From Gammaproteobacteria bacterium (GTDB taxonomy: Bacteria; Pseudomonadota; Gammaproteobacteria; Enterobacterales; Alteromonadaceae): DNA of 64,000 nucleotides. Shown one piece after another: positions 8,674 to 17,559 of the stretch. How positions within the stretch are numbered: position 1 is the first letter of the stretch; the number at the start of each line of letters is the position of its first letter. Location of the stretch: positions 1 through 64,000 of the forward strand of contig JAFLDV010000010.1 of assembly GCA_017302255.1 (NCBI GenBank), given 5' to 3'. Position numbers and translations under genes: made by a program. The notes beneath the pieces were generated by a model. It searched no databases, was not told the origin of the DNA, and saw only the letters and a program-made list of their open reading frames with translations.

Positions 8674-10269
8674 ATGAGCACAAATTGCGCCGAGCTTGAA
8701 ATCCGCGGTGAAATGCAACCAGGTTTCGAACAAATCCTAACCCCAGAGGCTTGCCAGTTTTTGGTGGCCTTGGTTCGTGAATTTCGGCCAAAACTGAAGG
8801 GGCTTTTAGCACAACGTCAAGTGGTGCAAGCCCGTTATGACGGCGGTGAGTTGCCGGATTTTCTGTCGGAAACGGCTGCTATTCGCGCGGGTGATTGGAA
8901 AGTCGCAGCTATCCCTGCTGATTTACAAGATCGCCGAGTAGAAATCACTGGGCCTGTGGATCGGAAAATGATCATTAATGCTTTAAATGCTGACGTCAAA
9001 GTATTTATGGCCGACTTCGAAGACAGCCATGCGCCGAGCTGGGCTGGTGTTATCGAAGGACAAATTAACTTACGTGACGCGAATTTAGGCACTATTAGCT
9101 ACGTAGATCCGGCGTCTGGGAAGCAATACGCACTGCGCGATGACCCAGCACTATTAATAGCACGGGTACGTGGTTTGCATTTATGGGAACGTCATTTATG
9201 GGTAGATGGCGAACAAATCCCTGGTAGCTTAGTCGACTTCGGCCTGTATTTCTTTCATAACCTACAAACCCGTTTGGCGAAAAATACCGGTGTTTACTAC
9301 TACTTACCGAAATTACAAAGCCATCACGAGGCCGCTTGGTGGGCTGGGGTATTCCATTTTACTGAGCAAAAATTTGCGGTGCCGACCGGAACTATTCGCG
9401 CCACAGTGCTGATTGAAACACTGCCTGCGGTGTTTGAGATGGACGAAATTTTATATAGCCTGAAAGACCATATCGTGGCACTAAACTGTGGTCGCTGGGA
9501 TTATATATTCAGCTATATCAAGACGTTAAAGAATCATGCTGATCGAGTTTTACCGGATCGTCAAGTGGTCACCATGAACCAACCGTTCTTAAGTGCTTAC
9601 TCACGATTGCTGATCAAAACCTGCCATAAACGCGGCGCACTTGCGATGGGCGGTATGGCGGCATTTATTCCAGCAAAAGATACAGCGGCTAATGAAGTTA
9701 TTCTGAAAAAAGTGACTGCTGACAAAGAGTTAGAGGCAAATAACGGTCATGATGGTACTTGGGTTGCCCATCCAGGTTTAGCGGCTACTGCCAATGCAGT
9801 GTTTGACGCAAAACTCGCAAATAAATCTAACCAGCTGGATGTGCTGCGCGAGCAAGACGCGCCAGTGACCGCAGCTGATTTATTGACGCCGAGTGAAGGC
9901 GAACGCACAGAAACTGGCATGCGTACCAATATTCGCGTGGCATTGCAATATATTGCAGCCTGGATCAGCGGCAAAGGTTGTGTGCCAATCTATGGCTTAA
10001 TGGAAGATGCGGCTACTGCTGAAATCTCCCGCACCTCAATTTGGCAGTGGATTAAGCATGGTAAGACGCTCAGCAATGGCCAGTTAATTACCAGAGAACT
10101 ATTTGCCAAAATGCTTTCTGAAGAGGCACAAGTAGTGAAAGTTGAAGTCGGTGATGAGGTTTGGGCTCAACAAAACTTTGACAAAGCCAGTGCTTTATTG
10201 CTAAGTATCACTACAGCTGATGAGTTGGTGGAATTCCTAACCCTGCCTGCCTATGAGCTTTTAGTGTAA
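8674..10269 (+). CDS. aceB: malate synthase A
   Basis: 531 residues, the usual length of malate synthase A. It condenses glyoxylate with acetyl-CoA to malate, the second step of the glyoxylate shunt, in the cytosol. The start at 8674 is preceded by AGGAG; an ATG-like start at 8623 adds 17 residues absent from the family. Visible signatures include the DFEDSHAP segment, YYLPKLQSHHEAAWW with conserved histidines, the ATVLIETLPAVFEMDEIL strand carrying the metal-binding Glu, and NCGRWDYIFSYIKT with the metal-binding Asp. The gene has its own terminator. A LysR-type regulator on the opposite strand separates it from aceA, so the two shunt genes are not one operon but probably share control. Confidence 0.96.
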   Translation: MSTNCAELEIRGEMQPGFEQILTPEACQFLVALVREFRPKLKGLLAQRQVVQARYDGGELPDFLSETAAIRAGDWKVAAIPADLQDRRVEITGPVDRKMIINALNADVKVFMADFEDSHAPSWAGVIEGQINLRDANLGTISYVDPASGKQYALRDDPALLIARVRGLHLWERHLWVDGEQIPGSLVDFGLYFFHNLQTRLAKNTGVYYYLPKLQSHHEAAWWAGVFHFTEQKFAVPTGTIRATVLIETLPAVFEMDEILYSLKDHIVALNCGRWDYIFSYIKTLKNHADRVLPDRQVVTMNQPFLSAYSRLLIKTCHKRGALAMGGMAAFIPAKDTAANEVILKKVTADKELEANNGHDGTWVAHPGLAATANAVFDAKLANKSNQLDVLREQDAPVTAADLLTPSEGERTETGMRTNIRVALQYIAAWISGKGCVPIYGLMEDAATAEISRTSIWQWIKHGKTLSNGQLITRELFAKMLSEEAQVVKVEVGDEVWAQQNFDKASALLLSITTADELVEFLTLPAYELLV

Positions 10270-10277
10270 CCCAAGCA

Positions 10278-10309
10278 AAAGAGGGGCTCCCAACCGCCCC
10301 TCTTTTTTT
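10278..10309 (+). terminator. aceB terminator
   Basis: The arms AGAGGGGC and GCCCCTCT around a short loop are followed by a run of seven T, nine bases after the aceB stop codon. Confidence 0.88.
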
Positions 10310-10353
10310 ATTTTTGTGATGAAAATCAAAAACTTCTAATTTAGTAACGCTAA

Positions 10354-11295
10354 TTAATGCGTCAATTCATCAGCAATCTCGACAATCATCCGTCGCAGCC
10401 AGATATGACTAGCATCCTGATGTAGCAGTGGACTCCAGATCATTTTTAATTCAATTGATGGAATTGGGAACGGCGGATCTAAAATTTCCATGGTTGGATC
10501 GTTTTTATAGAGTTGCGCAGCACGCAGTGGCAAGGTTGCAATCAAATCTGTTTCTACTGCTAAGTGCATCGCCACGTGGTAATTACGAGTAAACACACTG
10601 ATATTGCGTTGCTTACCAAATTTTGCCAGTGCTTCGTCCACCCACCCAAGCTTTTGCACATCGGCAGGATCCATACCCACACCAACCCCAAAACCGGTTT
10701 TCGAAACCCAAATATGCTGTGCTTTCAAATAGCTATCTAAGTTAAAGTGATTGTGGATTGGGTTTTGTTTGTGCACTAAACAGGCGAAACTATCGCGCCA
10801 AATGGTCTTTTGGTGAAAGGATTGCGGCAATTGTTCAAAGCGGTTGATTGCCATGTCCACTTTGCCATTTTCGACATCATGGAAAGTAACGTCAGATGGC
10901 GTCATGATGTCTAAAGATGTGGTTGGCGCTTCTGCCCGCAACCGTTTTAGTAAGGCAGGAATAAGCGTAGAAGCGGCGTAATCACTGGCCATGATGCGAA
11001 AGACTCGGTGGCTATGTTCGGGTTCGAAATCTTTATTGGGCTGCAGTGTCTCTTCAAGGGTGAGCAAAATGCCGCGTACCACTGGCGCTAATTCTTTTGC
11101 GCGTTCGGTTGGCACCATACCATCAGAAGTGCGCACTAAAATTGGGTCATTTAGCAAATCTCGCAGACGTTTAAGGCCATTACTCATCGCAGGTTGTGTG
11201 ATATTGAGTCGATTAGCTGCTCGTGTAACGTTCTTTTCTCGAAGTAAAACATCGAGATATACCAACAAATTCAAATCCATCTTGCTGACATTCAT
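10354..11295 (-). CDS. LysR-family transcriptional regulator between aceB and aceA
   Basis: 313 residues. The N-terminal winged helix-turn-helix covers residues about 6-65: NLLVYLDVLLREKNVTRAAN, the recognition-helix region ITQPAMSNGLKRLR, then DPILVRTSDGMVPT. A two-lobed LysR substrate domain follows (about 95-300) with the ASDYAASTLIPALLKRL opening. It is closest in style to the NodD/LeuO/PNPox-type branch that starts with DLNLL. The gene is divergent from aceA, with about 195 bases between start codons, and convergent with aceB. LysR proteins usually control the divergent neighbour, so regulation of the glyoxylate shunt by an unidentified effector is likely but inferred. Confidence 0.88.
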   Translation of the reverse strand: MNVSKMDLNLLVYLDVLLREKNVTRAANRLNITQPAMSNGLKRLRDLLNDPILVRTSDGMVPTERAKELAPVVRGILLTLEETLQPNKDFEPEHSHRVFRIMASDYAASTLIPALLKRLRAEAPTTSLDIMTPSDVTFHDVENGKVDMAINRFEQLPQSFHQKTIWRDSFACLVHKQNPIHNHFNLDSYLKAQHIWVSKTGFGVGVGMDPADVQKLGWVDEALAKFGKQRNISVFTRNYHVAMHLAVETDLIATLPLRAAQLYKNDPTMEILDPPFPIPSIELKMIWSPLLHQDASHIWLRRMIVEIADELTH

Positions 11296-11490
11296 ACTTT
11301 TGCTCGCTATTTGTGCTGATAACGCTTTTTACATATTCATATAATGAATGATGAGCATCAAAAAAATCAACTACATGAATTGCTTTTTTGAAACCTATAG
11401 TGGATGGCAACAGCGGTTCAAACAGAACTGCCGGAATAACCGATAGAACCTGTGAAGTGTTCTACAAATGCTAAACATGAGGATGCAGCA

Positions 11491-13086
11491 ATGTCAGCTT
11501 ACCAACAGACCATCAATTCACTAGAGCAAACGGTAAAGGCGCAGGGTTCTGCCTGGAATGCCATTAGCGCTGAATATGCCGCTCGCATGCAATTACAAAA
11601 CAAATTCAAAACCGGCTTGCAGATCGCTCAGTACACGGCTGACATCATGCGTGCTGATATGGCGGCTTATGATGCTGACCACAGCCAATACACCCAATCA
11701 TTAGGTTGCTGGCATGGCTTTATCGGCCAACAAAAACTGATTGCAATTAAAAAGCACTTCGGCACAACCAAACGCCGTTATTTATATTTGTCTGGTTGGA
11801 TGATTGCCGCCCTGCGTTCAGAGTTTGGTCCACAACCTGACCAATCTATGCATGAAAAAACTGCAGTGCCAGCGTTAATCGAAGAGCTTTACACCTTCTT
11901 ACGCCAAGCTGATGCCCGCGAATTAGGTGGCCTGTTCCGCGAACTGGACGCTGCTCGTGCTGCAGATGACCAAGCAAAAGCTGCAGCTGTACAAGCAAAA
12001 ATCGATAATTTCGAAACTCACGTGGTGCCAATAATCGCGGACATCGACGCAGGCTTTGGTAATGCTGAAGCAACTTACTTGTTAGCGAAGAAAATGATCG
12101 AAGCAGGCGCTTGTGCAATTCAAATTGAAAACCAAGTTTCTGATGAAAAACAATGTGGTCACCAAGACGGTAAAGTCACAGTGCCACATGCTGATTTCTT
12201 GGCAAAAATTAACGCAGTGCGTTATGCCTTCTTAGAGCTTGGTATTGAAAACGGCATCATCGTTGCGCGTACAGATTCATTGGGTGCAGGTCTGACTAAA
12301 CAGATCGCGGTAACCAATGAGCCAGGTGATTTGGGTGATTTATACAACAGCTTCTTGGATGGCGACTATATTCAAAGTGCTGATGATATCCAAAATGGCG
12401 ATGTAGTAGTTAAAGCCAACGGCAAGTTATTGAAACCAAAACGTTTGCAAAGTGGTTTATTCCAATTCAAACCAGGCTCAGGTGTTGACCGAGTGGTACT
12501 TGACTGTATTACTTCATTGCAACACGGCGCCGATTTACTGTGGATTGAGACTGAAAAACCACACGTAGGCCAAATCGCGGAAATGGTCGACCGCATTCGT
12601 GCTGTAGTGCCAAATGCGAAGCTGGTTTACAACAACAGCCCATCGTTCAACTGGACCTTAAACTTCCGTCAGCAAGTGTTTGATGCATGGCAGGCTGAAG
12701 GTAAAGATTTGGCGGCTTACGATCGCGCCAAGCTGATGAGCGCAGATTACGACACAACTGACTTGGCGGTAGAGGCGGATAACCGTATCCGTACTTTCCA
12801 AGCTGATGGCGCACAACGTGCTGGTATCTTCCACCACTTAATTACGTTGCCAACTTACCACACAGCTGCATTGTCGACTGACAATCTGGCGAAAGAGTAC
12901 TTCGGCGCAGCCGGCATGCTCGGTTACGTTGAAGGGGTGCAACGTAAGGAGATCCGTCAAGGGATCGCCTGCGTAAAACACCAAAATATGTCAGGTTCTG
13001 ACATCGGAGACGACCACAAAGAATACTTTGCGGGCGAGGCAGCCTTAAAAGCTGCAGGCAAGGACAACACGATGAATCAGTTCTGA
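11491..13086 (+). CDS. aceA: isocitrate lyase, long form
   Basis: 531 residues, typical of the long Pseudomonas/Colwellia-type enzyme rather than the 434-residue E. coli type. It splits isocitrate into glyoxylate and succinate. The start at 11491 has GAGGA eight bases upstream; an upstream start at 11452 is unsupported. The catalytic loop KQCGH at about residues 221-225 carries the active-site Cys. DIDAGFGNAEATY supplies metal-binding acids, and NNSPSFNW near residue 385 is the second conserved loop. Ser/Thr-rich SGSDIGDDH lies near the C-terminus. With aceB 1.2 kb away this completes the glyoxylate shunt, allowing growth on acetate or fatty acids. Confidence 0.97.
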   Translation: MSAYQQTINSLEQTVKAQGSAWNAISAEYAARMQLQNKFKTGLQIAQYTADIMRADMAAYDADHSQYTQSLGCWHGFIGQQKLIAIKKHFGTTKRRYLYLSGWMIAALRSEFGPQPDQSMHEKTAVPALIEELYTFLRQADARELGGLFRELDAARAADDQAKAAAVQAKIDNFETHVVPIIADIDAGFGNAEATYLLAKKMIEAGACAIQIENQVSDEKQCGHQDGKVTVPHADFLAKINAVRYAFLELGIENGIIVARTDSLGAGLTKQIAVTNEPGDLGDLYNSFLDGDYIQSADDIQNGDVVVKANGKLLKPKRLQSGLFQFKPGSGVDRVVLDCITSLQHGADLLWIETEKPHVGQIAEMVDRIRAVVPNAKLVYNNSPSFNWTLNFRQQVFDAWQAEGKDLAAYDRAKLMSADYDTTDLAVEADNRIRTFQADGAQRAGIFHHLITLPTYHTAALSTDNLAKEYFGAAGMLGYVEGVQRKEIRQGIACVKHQNMSGSDIGDDHKEYFAGEAALKAAGKDNTMNQF

Positions 13087-13150
13087 GGGGAGCTGATTTA
13101 ACGAGCCGAAATTTGCTGATAGTTTTACGTGGTCGGGTGAATCGACTTTT

Positions 13151-13174
13151 GGCAGCCGCAAGGCTGCCTTTTTT
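13151..13174 (+). terminator. aceA terminator
   Basis: GGCAGCC and GGCTGCC arms around a GCAA tetraloop are followed by six T, about 65 bases after aceA. Confidence 0.9.
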
Positions 13175-13249
13175 ATTGGCAGTTAAATTGCCTTCAAGCG
13201 ACAGCACTCGTTTTACGGGATTGGCCGAATGCCATAGTCGCCAGCAGAT

Positions 13250-13471
13250 TCAAAGATGAAGCAACAGCTGACTAAGGCGGATTTTCGGATAGGGAAGATA
13301 GCGACTGGCTTTGCCTGTTTTATGCAAAATCAGTTCGTTACTGCGAAACTCAAGTTTGGCATTTGCCGTTGAAAGCTTGTCACCATGGCGCTCAAACGGG
13401 ATTTTGGCTAAATGTAAACGCGATAATAATTGCTGCTGACATTGATGTTTTAACTGGATGGAAATCGCCAC
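13250..13471 (-). CDS. small basic hypothetical protein
   Basis: 73 residues from a GTG at 13471, which has CGGAG seven bases upstream; a TTG 15 codons earlier is a less likely start. The product is basic, with many Arg, Lys, Gln and Leu residues and no hydrophobic segment. I recognise no family. It follows the LOG-family gene on the same strand at a gap of about 70 bases, so they may be co-transcribed. The ribosome binding site and position favour a real gene, but a chance reading frame is possible. Confidence 0.4.
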   Translation of the reverse strand: MAISIQLKHQCQQQLLSRLHLAKIPFERHGDKLSTANAKLEFRSNELILHKTGKASRYLPYPKIRLSQLLLHL

Positions 13472-13544
13472 AACTAAACTCCGACTGGATAACCGCCGGC
13501 AGTTTAATTGGGGCAAATGACGATTGGTTTAACGGTCGATGACG

Positions 13545-14450
13545 CTATGATGACGCTTCAAGTTCATAACAGTGGCAAATGTGCTGCCATGCTTGTTCTG
13601 CGGTATCGACGAACTGAATAAGCTCCAAGTCCCGAGGATGAATTAAGCCTTCTTCGACCAACAAATCAAAGTTAATTAGGCGGCGCCAAAATTGCTCGTC
13701 AAATAACACCACAGGTACCCGATTCGCCTTGCCGGTTTGCAGCAACGTTAGCGTTTCAAATAACTCATCTAAGGTGCCAAAGCCGCCAGGGAATGCCACT
13801 AAAGCGCGCGCTCGTTGTAAAAAGTGCATCTTGCGAATGGCGAAATAGTGAAATTGGAAGCAGAATTCTGGTGTGATGTAAGGGTTGGGCATTTGTTCAT
13901 GCGGCAACACAATATTTAAGCCAATGCTTTTACCACCCGCATGATAAGCGCCGCGATTTGCTGCTTCCATTACTCCGGGACCGCCACCGGAAATGATCAT
14001 CAGCGCCGTTTTCGGGCATTGCAAACTATGTTCTGTCACTAGTTCGGCAAAGCGCTGTGCCTGCTGATAATAACGGCTGTTTTTGACTTGACGCTTAGCA
14101 ATCAGCAGCGACTCTTCGGCGCACGCAAGTAGTGATGGTTCATCTAGCGCTTGCGCAAGTTGTTGTTGAGCTTGTTGTAACATAACTGCGGCTTGTTCTG
14201 GCGAGACAAACCGAGCGCTGCCAAAAACCACGACAGTAGCTTTGACCTTATGTTGTTCCAACAGCAATTGCGGTTTGAGGTACTCCAATTGCAGACGTAC
14301 ATGTCGCAACTCGTCTTGCATTAAGAAATCATCGTCAGTAAACGCAAGTCGGTAAGATGAATGGCCTTGTAACTGCTCAGCTTGCGCTCTTGCTTCACGG
14401 GCAGAAGCTAAGTGACGCTCATATAACGCATTTTTATTGTCGTTCGACAT
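13545..14450 (-). CDS. LOG-family (TIGR00730) nucleotide-monophosphate phosphoribohydrolase-like protein
   Basis: 301 residues from the ATG at 14450. The Rossmann-fold LOG domain occupies the C-terminal two thirds: VVVFGSARF at about 75, MIISGGGPGVMEAANRGA, and the defining ALVAFPGGFGTLDELFE motif. In characterised LOG enzymes the GGxGTxxE glutamate and arginine hydrolyse the N-glycosidic bond of (cytokinin) nucleotide 5'-monophosphates. The N-terminal 70 residues are helical and form an extension found in longer bacterial members. Older annotations as lysine decarboxylase are incorrect for this family. Substrate here is unknown, probably a purine or pyrimidine nucleotide. Confidence 0.85.
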   Translation of the reverse strand: MSNDNKNALYERHLASAREARAQAEQLQGHSSYRLAFTDDDFLMQDELRHVRLQLEYLKPQLLLEQHKVKATVVVFGSARFVSPEQAAVMLQQAQQQLAQALDEPSLLACAEESLLIAKRQVKNSRYYQQAQRFAELVTEHSLQCPKTALMIISGGGPGVMEAANRGAYHAGGKSIGLNIVLPHEQMPNPYITPEFCFQFHYFAIRKMHFLQRARALVAFPGGFGTLDELFETLTLLQTGKANRVPVVLFDEQFWRRLINFDLLVEEGLIHPRDLELIQFVDTAEQAWQHICHCYELEASS

Positions 14451-14749
14451 CGGCAATACTCGGGATTGGCTTGATTTACCGATAAGCCTATCACTTCATT
14501 GTATGGCTGCCCAGCGGCCTAACATAGTTAATGCGAGGCGTGCCGAGTTATCGGCGACAGCAACGCAGGCCCAGAAGGGTGGCGACCGGCAAAGCTAAAC
14601 CAATGTGGCGCCCTAGCTATCGACGCTTGCTCTAATTTCCAATGATCTTGGGTAAATCGCCATAAGCAAACTAAGCTCAAGCTTGATCTAGCCTAAGGTT
14701 TGTCAATTCGACAACTGCTAGGCTAGGAAAAAATCAAAAGGAATGTCTG

Positions 14750-16156
14750 ATGCCACTGCAAGCCACTATTAGTTTTTTAGGAGCCGCCGGACAAGTGACG
14801 GGTTCTTGTCATTTACTTGATTGGGCTGGTAAAAAAATTCTACTCGACTGCGGTATGGTGCAAGGCGGAGATCAAATCACCGACTTGCAGCGTTTTAAAT
14901 TCAAGTTCCACCCAAGGGATATTGATGCGGTAATTTTGTCGCATGCGCACATTGATCACAGTGGTTTATTGACTTTATTGGTAGCGCAGGGCTTTACCGG
15001 CGATATTTTCTGTACCGAAGGCACCGCCAAATTATTACCAGTGTTATTAAAAGACGCAGTGCAGTTGTATTTAAAGGATTTGGAGTGGCAAAACCGTCAA
15101 CGCTTACGTCTCGGTAAAGCTGAACAACTGCCCGTCATGACGTTAAAAGACTGTATTCGGGTGTGCGACTATTTAAAGCCACTTAAATACAACCGCGATT
15201 ATGACCTGATGCCGGGACTCACGGTGCAGCTTAATGATGCGGGCCATATCTTGGGCTCAGCGATTGTGCAACTGTGGCTCAAAGCAGGCAAAGCGATGCG
15301 GCACTTGGTGTTTTCTGGAGATTTAGGCAATCCAGCGACAGTGTTGATGCACGATCCCAGTTTGATTGAGCATGCCGACGTGGTGCTAATGGAAAGTACC
15401 TATGGCGATCGTGACCATCAACCGCTGGCTAACACTTTAGAAGAATTCGCCGCTGCGCTCGACACCGCTTATGCAGCTGGCGGTAATGTGTTTATCCCAG
15501 CCTTTGCCCTCGGACGCTCGCAAGAAATTTTGTACTACCTTGGTGTGCTTTATCACCAAGGTCGCTTGAAACAAAAGATGGTAGTGCTCGATAGTCCGAT
15601 GGCGATTGAAATCACTCAAATCTACAACCAAATGATCACCGAGTTTGACCAAAAAGATACTCAAGTGTTTGCTCGTTATTGCGCCCACGATTTGCAAAGC
15701 TTTCTGCCTATTTTGCACCTATGCAAAGATGTTGAAGAATCAATGGCATTAAACCGCATCACCCAAGGCGCAATTATTATTGCCGGTTCTGGGATGTGTA
15801 ATGGCGGGCGTATTCTGCATCACCTGAAACATAATTTATGGAAGAACGCCAATCAGCTGATATTTGTTGGATTCCAAGCGAAAGGTACACTGGGGCGGCG
15901 TTTGATCGATGGCGAAAAACGCTTAAAAGTCTTGGGACAACCTATGGTGGTGAAAGCTGGTATCCATACCATAGGCGGCTTTTCCGCACATGCAGGACAA
16001 TCGCAATTACTCGCATGGGCCAAGCATATCGGCGGCGATCCGCTGTTTTACTTAGTGCACGGTGAGCCGGTGGCGCTAAATGCTCTGGCCGAGCAGTTAA
16101 CCGCCAATGGCATGCAGTGCCAAGTCGCAGGCGCTGGGGATACCGTCGAGCTATAA
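14750..16156 (+). CDS. beta-CASP metallo-beta-lactamase-fold hydrolase (predicted RNase)
   Basis: 468 residues with AAAGGAA upstream of the ATG. The metallo-beta-lactamase core is intact: SHAHIDHSG (HxHxDH) near residue 68, AGHILGSA (third His), and VFSGDLG (metal-bridging Asp). A beta-CASP insert follows (about 200-390) with ESTYGDRDH and an IIAGSGMCNGGRI segment, and the C-terminal histidine motif GFSAHAGQ. This is COG1236, the family of YSH1/CPSF-73-like nucleases and bacterial MBL proteins with an RNA-specificity domain. Bacterial members of this type are presumed RNases, but few have been tested. The gene is monocistronic and convergent with pheA across a shared hairpin. Confidence 0.88.
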   Translation: MPLQATISFLGAAGQVTGSCHLLDWAGKKILLDCGMVQGGDQITDLQRFKFKFHPRDIDAVILSHAHIDHSGLLTLLVAQGFTGDIFCTEGTAKLLPVLLKDAVQLYLKDLEWQNRQRLRLGKAEQLPVMTLKDCIRVCDYLKPLKYNRDYDLMPGLTVQLNDAGHILGSAIVQLWLKAGKAMRHLVFSGDLGNPATVLMHDPSLIEHADVVLMESTYGDRDHQPLANTLEEFAAALDTAYAAGGNVFIPAFALGRSQEILYYLGVLYHQGRLKQKMVVLDSPMAIEITQIYNQMITEFDQKDTQVFARYCAHDLQSFLPILHLCKDVEESMALNRITQGAIIIAGSGMCNGGRILHHLKHNLWKNANQLIFVGFQAKGTLGRRLIDGEKRLKVLGQPMVVKAGIHTIGGFSAHAGQSQLLAWAKHIGGDPLFYLVHGEPVALNALAEQLTANGMQCQVAGAGDTVEL

Positions 16157-16161
16157 AATGA

Positions 16162-16194
16162 CGCCTAAGCGAGTGGCAATCACTCGCTTAGGCG
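16162..16194. terminator. bidirectional hairpin between the beta-CASP gene and pheA
   Basis: A perfect 14-base-pair stem, CGCCTAAGCGAGTG with CACTCGCTTAGGCG around GCAAT, lies between two convergent genes. It has no long T run on either strand, so termination is likely but not certain. Confidence 0.65.
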
Positions 16195-16210
16195 CAATTT
16201 AGGCGCATTG

Positions 16211-17386
16211 TTAATTAGGCGTTTGTACTTGTGTCGGACTCACGTCTTCGCTTGGGTAACAGCCCAGTACTTTGACAAATCGGGTGATTCGATTGAGCTC
16301 ATCAAGTGCCCGTTTCATCGCGTAGTCGTCCAAATTAGCTAATACATCGACATAAAACATCTCTTCCCAAGGATTGCCTGGAATTGGGCGTGATTCTAAT
16401 TTGCCCATGCTGATGCCATGTTGCTTTAATACCAATAGCGCGTCTACCAACGCACCGGGTTGTTGGCCGGTATACATAATGAAAGTTGTTTTTGCCGGAA
16501 TGGCTTTGGCAACATTAATTGGTTTGCGTGCTACGACAATAAACCGACTGACGTTGTCTTTTTGATTGGCGAGATCGCGGGCTAATACTTCCAGCCCGTA
16601 CAGTTGGCCACCTTCTTCACCACCAATCGCAACGATGTCTGAGTTTTGCGCCGCCCGGACGCGGTTGAAGGCATCGCTGGATGCATCACAATATTCAATT
16701 TTGACATTTTGCAGGGTTTGCAAATATTGACTGCACTGTGCAATCACTTGCGGATGCGCGCAAATCTGCTTGATGTTATTGAGGTTTGTGCCCGGTAGTC
16801 CCAACAGACAATGCTTGATCGGATGCGTGAGTTCACCAACAATAGAAAGTCTAGTGTGCTGCAGTAAATCGAAGACTTCGTTGATGCTACCACTTGAGGT
16901 ATTTTCAATTGGCAATACCGCATAATCTGCGTGACCAGTTTCTACTGCTTGCACAATCTCGTTGAAGCTATCGCAGCCGATCTCGATAAGTTTTTCCGCC
17001 CGGCGAGTAAAGTATTTTTGCGTTGCCCAATAACTATATGAACCTTGCCGACCTAAAAATGCGACGCGGCAGATTGGGCCGTTTTCTCCATTTAATTGGC
17101 CTTGCACTTTGGCTTGTTGTTGCAGCACCGAATCTTCAATGATCACATGATAAAGCCGAGTGACATACTGAGCGTCCAGCGCTAAGGCTTTGCCTTTTTC
17201 AATTAAGGAAAGCAGCAGTTCTTCCTCGCGCTTTTGGTCACGGATCGGTTTGTTTTGTGCCAATTTCGCCGTAGCAACCGCGAGCGCAAGTGCGCGACGT
17301 TTGGCCAAAAGTCCAAGTAATTGCTGATCAGTACTACTGATTTCTTGGCGAATGTCGTCCAAAGCGATAGGCAAAGCTGTTGTCAT
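16211..17386 (-). CDS. pheA: bifunctional chorismate mutase/prephenate dehydratase
   Basis: 391 residues, matching the E. coli P-protein (386). The ATG at 17386 follows TTGAGG by about ten bases. Residues about 8-95 are an AroQ-type chorismate mutase (DIRQEISSTDQQLLGLLAKR, with Arg and Lys active-site residues). Residues 105-285 form prephenate dehydratase: VAFLGRQGSYSYWATQKYF, then YAVLPIENTSSGSINEVFDL with the Thr-containing active-site motif. Residues about 300-380 form the ACT domain (PGALVDALLVL, then ESRPIPGNPWEEMFYVD), the phenylalanine feedback site. The GALV and ESRP motifs are both present, so allosteric inhibition should be intact. A leader peptide and attenuator precede it. Confidence 0.96.
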   Translation of the reverse strand: MTTALPIALDDIRQEISSTDQQLLGLLAKRRALALAVATAKLAQNKPIRDQKREEELLLSLIEKGKALALDAQYVTRLYHVIIEDSVLQQQAKVQGQLNGENGPICRVAFLGRQGSYSYWATQKYFTRRAEKLIEIGCDSFNEIVQAVETGHADYAVLPIENTSSGSINEVFDLLQHTRLSIVGELTHPIKHCLLGLPGTNLNNIKQICAHPQVIAQCSQYLQTLQNVKIEYCDASSDAFNRVRAAQNSDIVAIGGEEGGQLYGLEVLARDLANQKDNVSRFIVVARKPINVAKAIPAKTTFIMYTGQQPGALVDALLVLKQHGISMGKLESRPIPGNPWEEMFYVDVLANLDDYAMKRALDELNRITRFVKVLGCYPSEDVSPTQVQTPN

Positions 17387-17403
17387 AGTGATAAACCTCA
17401 AGT

Positions 17404-17475
17404 AAAAAAAAACCTCCCGGTTGGGGAGGTTTTTGACTGGTGATTTGCGCGCGCAGCCAGCTACCTCCCAAGTTG
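17404..17475 (-). promoter_or_regulatory. phenylalanine attenuator of pheA
   Basis: Reading the minus strand, four pairing segments occur in the classical order. Segment 1 is ACCACCCAA and segment 2 is TTGGGAGGT, at the end of the leader peptide gene. Segment 3 is ACCTCCCCAACC and segment 4 is GGGAGG followed by nine T. Pairs 1:2 and 3:4 give the terminated state. Pair 2:3 (TTGGGAGGT with ACCTCCCCAA, one bulge) gives the antiterminator. A ribosome stalled on the Phe codons just before segment 1 would free segment 2. The terminator hairpin itself lies at 17404-17435. Confidence 0.85.
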
Positions 17476-17523
17476 GGTGGTAAAACTAAAAAAGAAGCGG
17501 GCGCGAGCAATTTTTATCTTCAT
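17461..17523 (-). CDS. pheL: pheA leader peptide
   Basis: A 20-codon reading frame with sequence MKIKIARARFFFSFTTQLGR. Four of 20 residues are Phe, three of them consecutive and a fourth two codons later, the hallmark of a phenylalanine-sensing leader. The stop codon lies inside the attenuator. It is too short for usual gene-finding cut-offs. No good Shine-Dalgarno site is visible; an in-frame TTG twelve codons upstream is an alternative start, but the ATG is preferred. Confidence 0.85.
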   Translation of the reverse strand: MKIKIARARFFFSFTTQLGR

Positions 17524-17530
17524 GCTGTTA

Positions 17531-17559
17531 CAAATATCAGTCTGGATGGCTAAAGTCAA
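17531..17559 (-). promoter_or_regulatory. candidate pheL-pheA promoter
   Basis: On the minus strand TTGACT (17559-17554) and TATTTG (17536-17531) are separated by 17 bases, a good sigma-70 spacing. Transcription would then start almost at the pheL ATG, leaving little or no 5' leader, which weakens the case. The true promoter may lie further upstream, inside the acylase gene. Confidence 0.3.
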
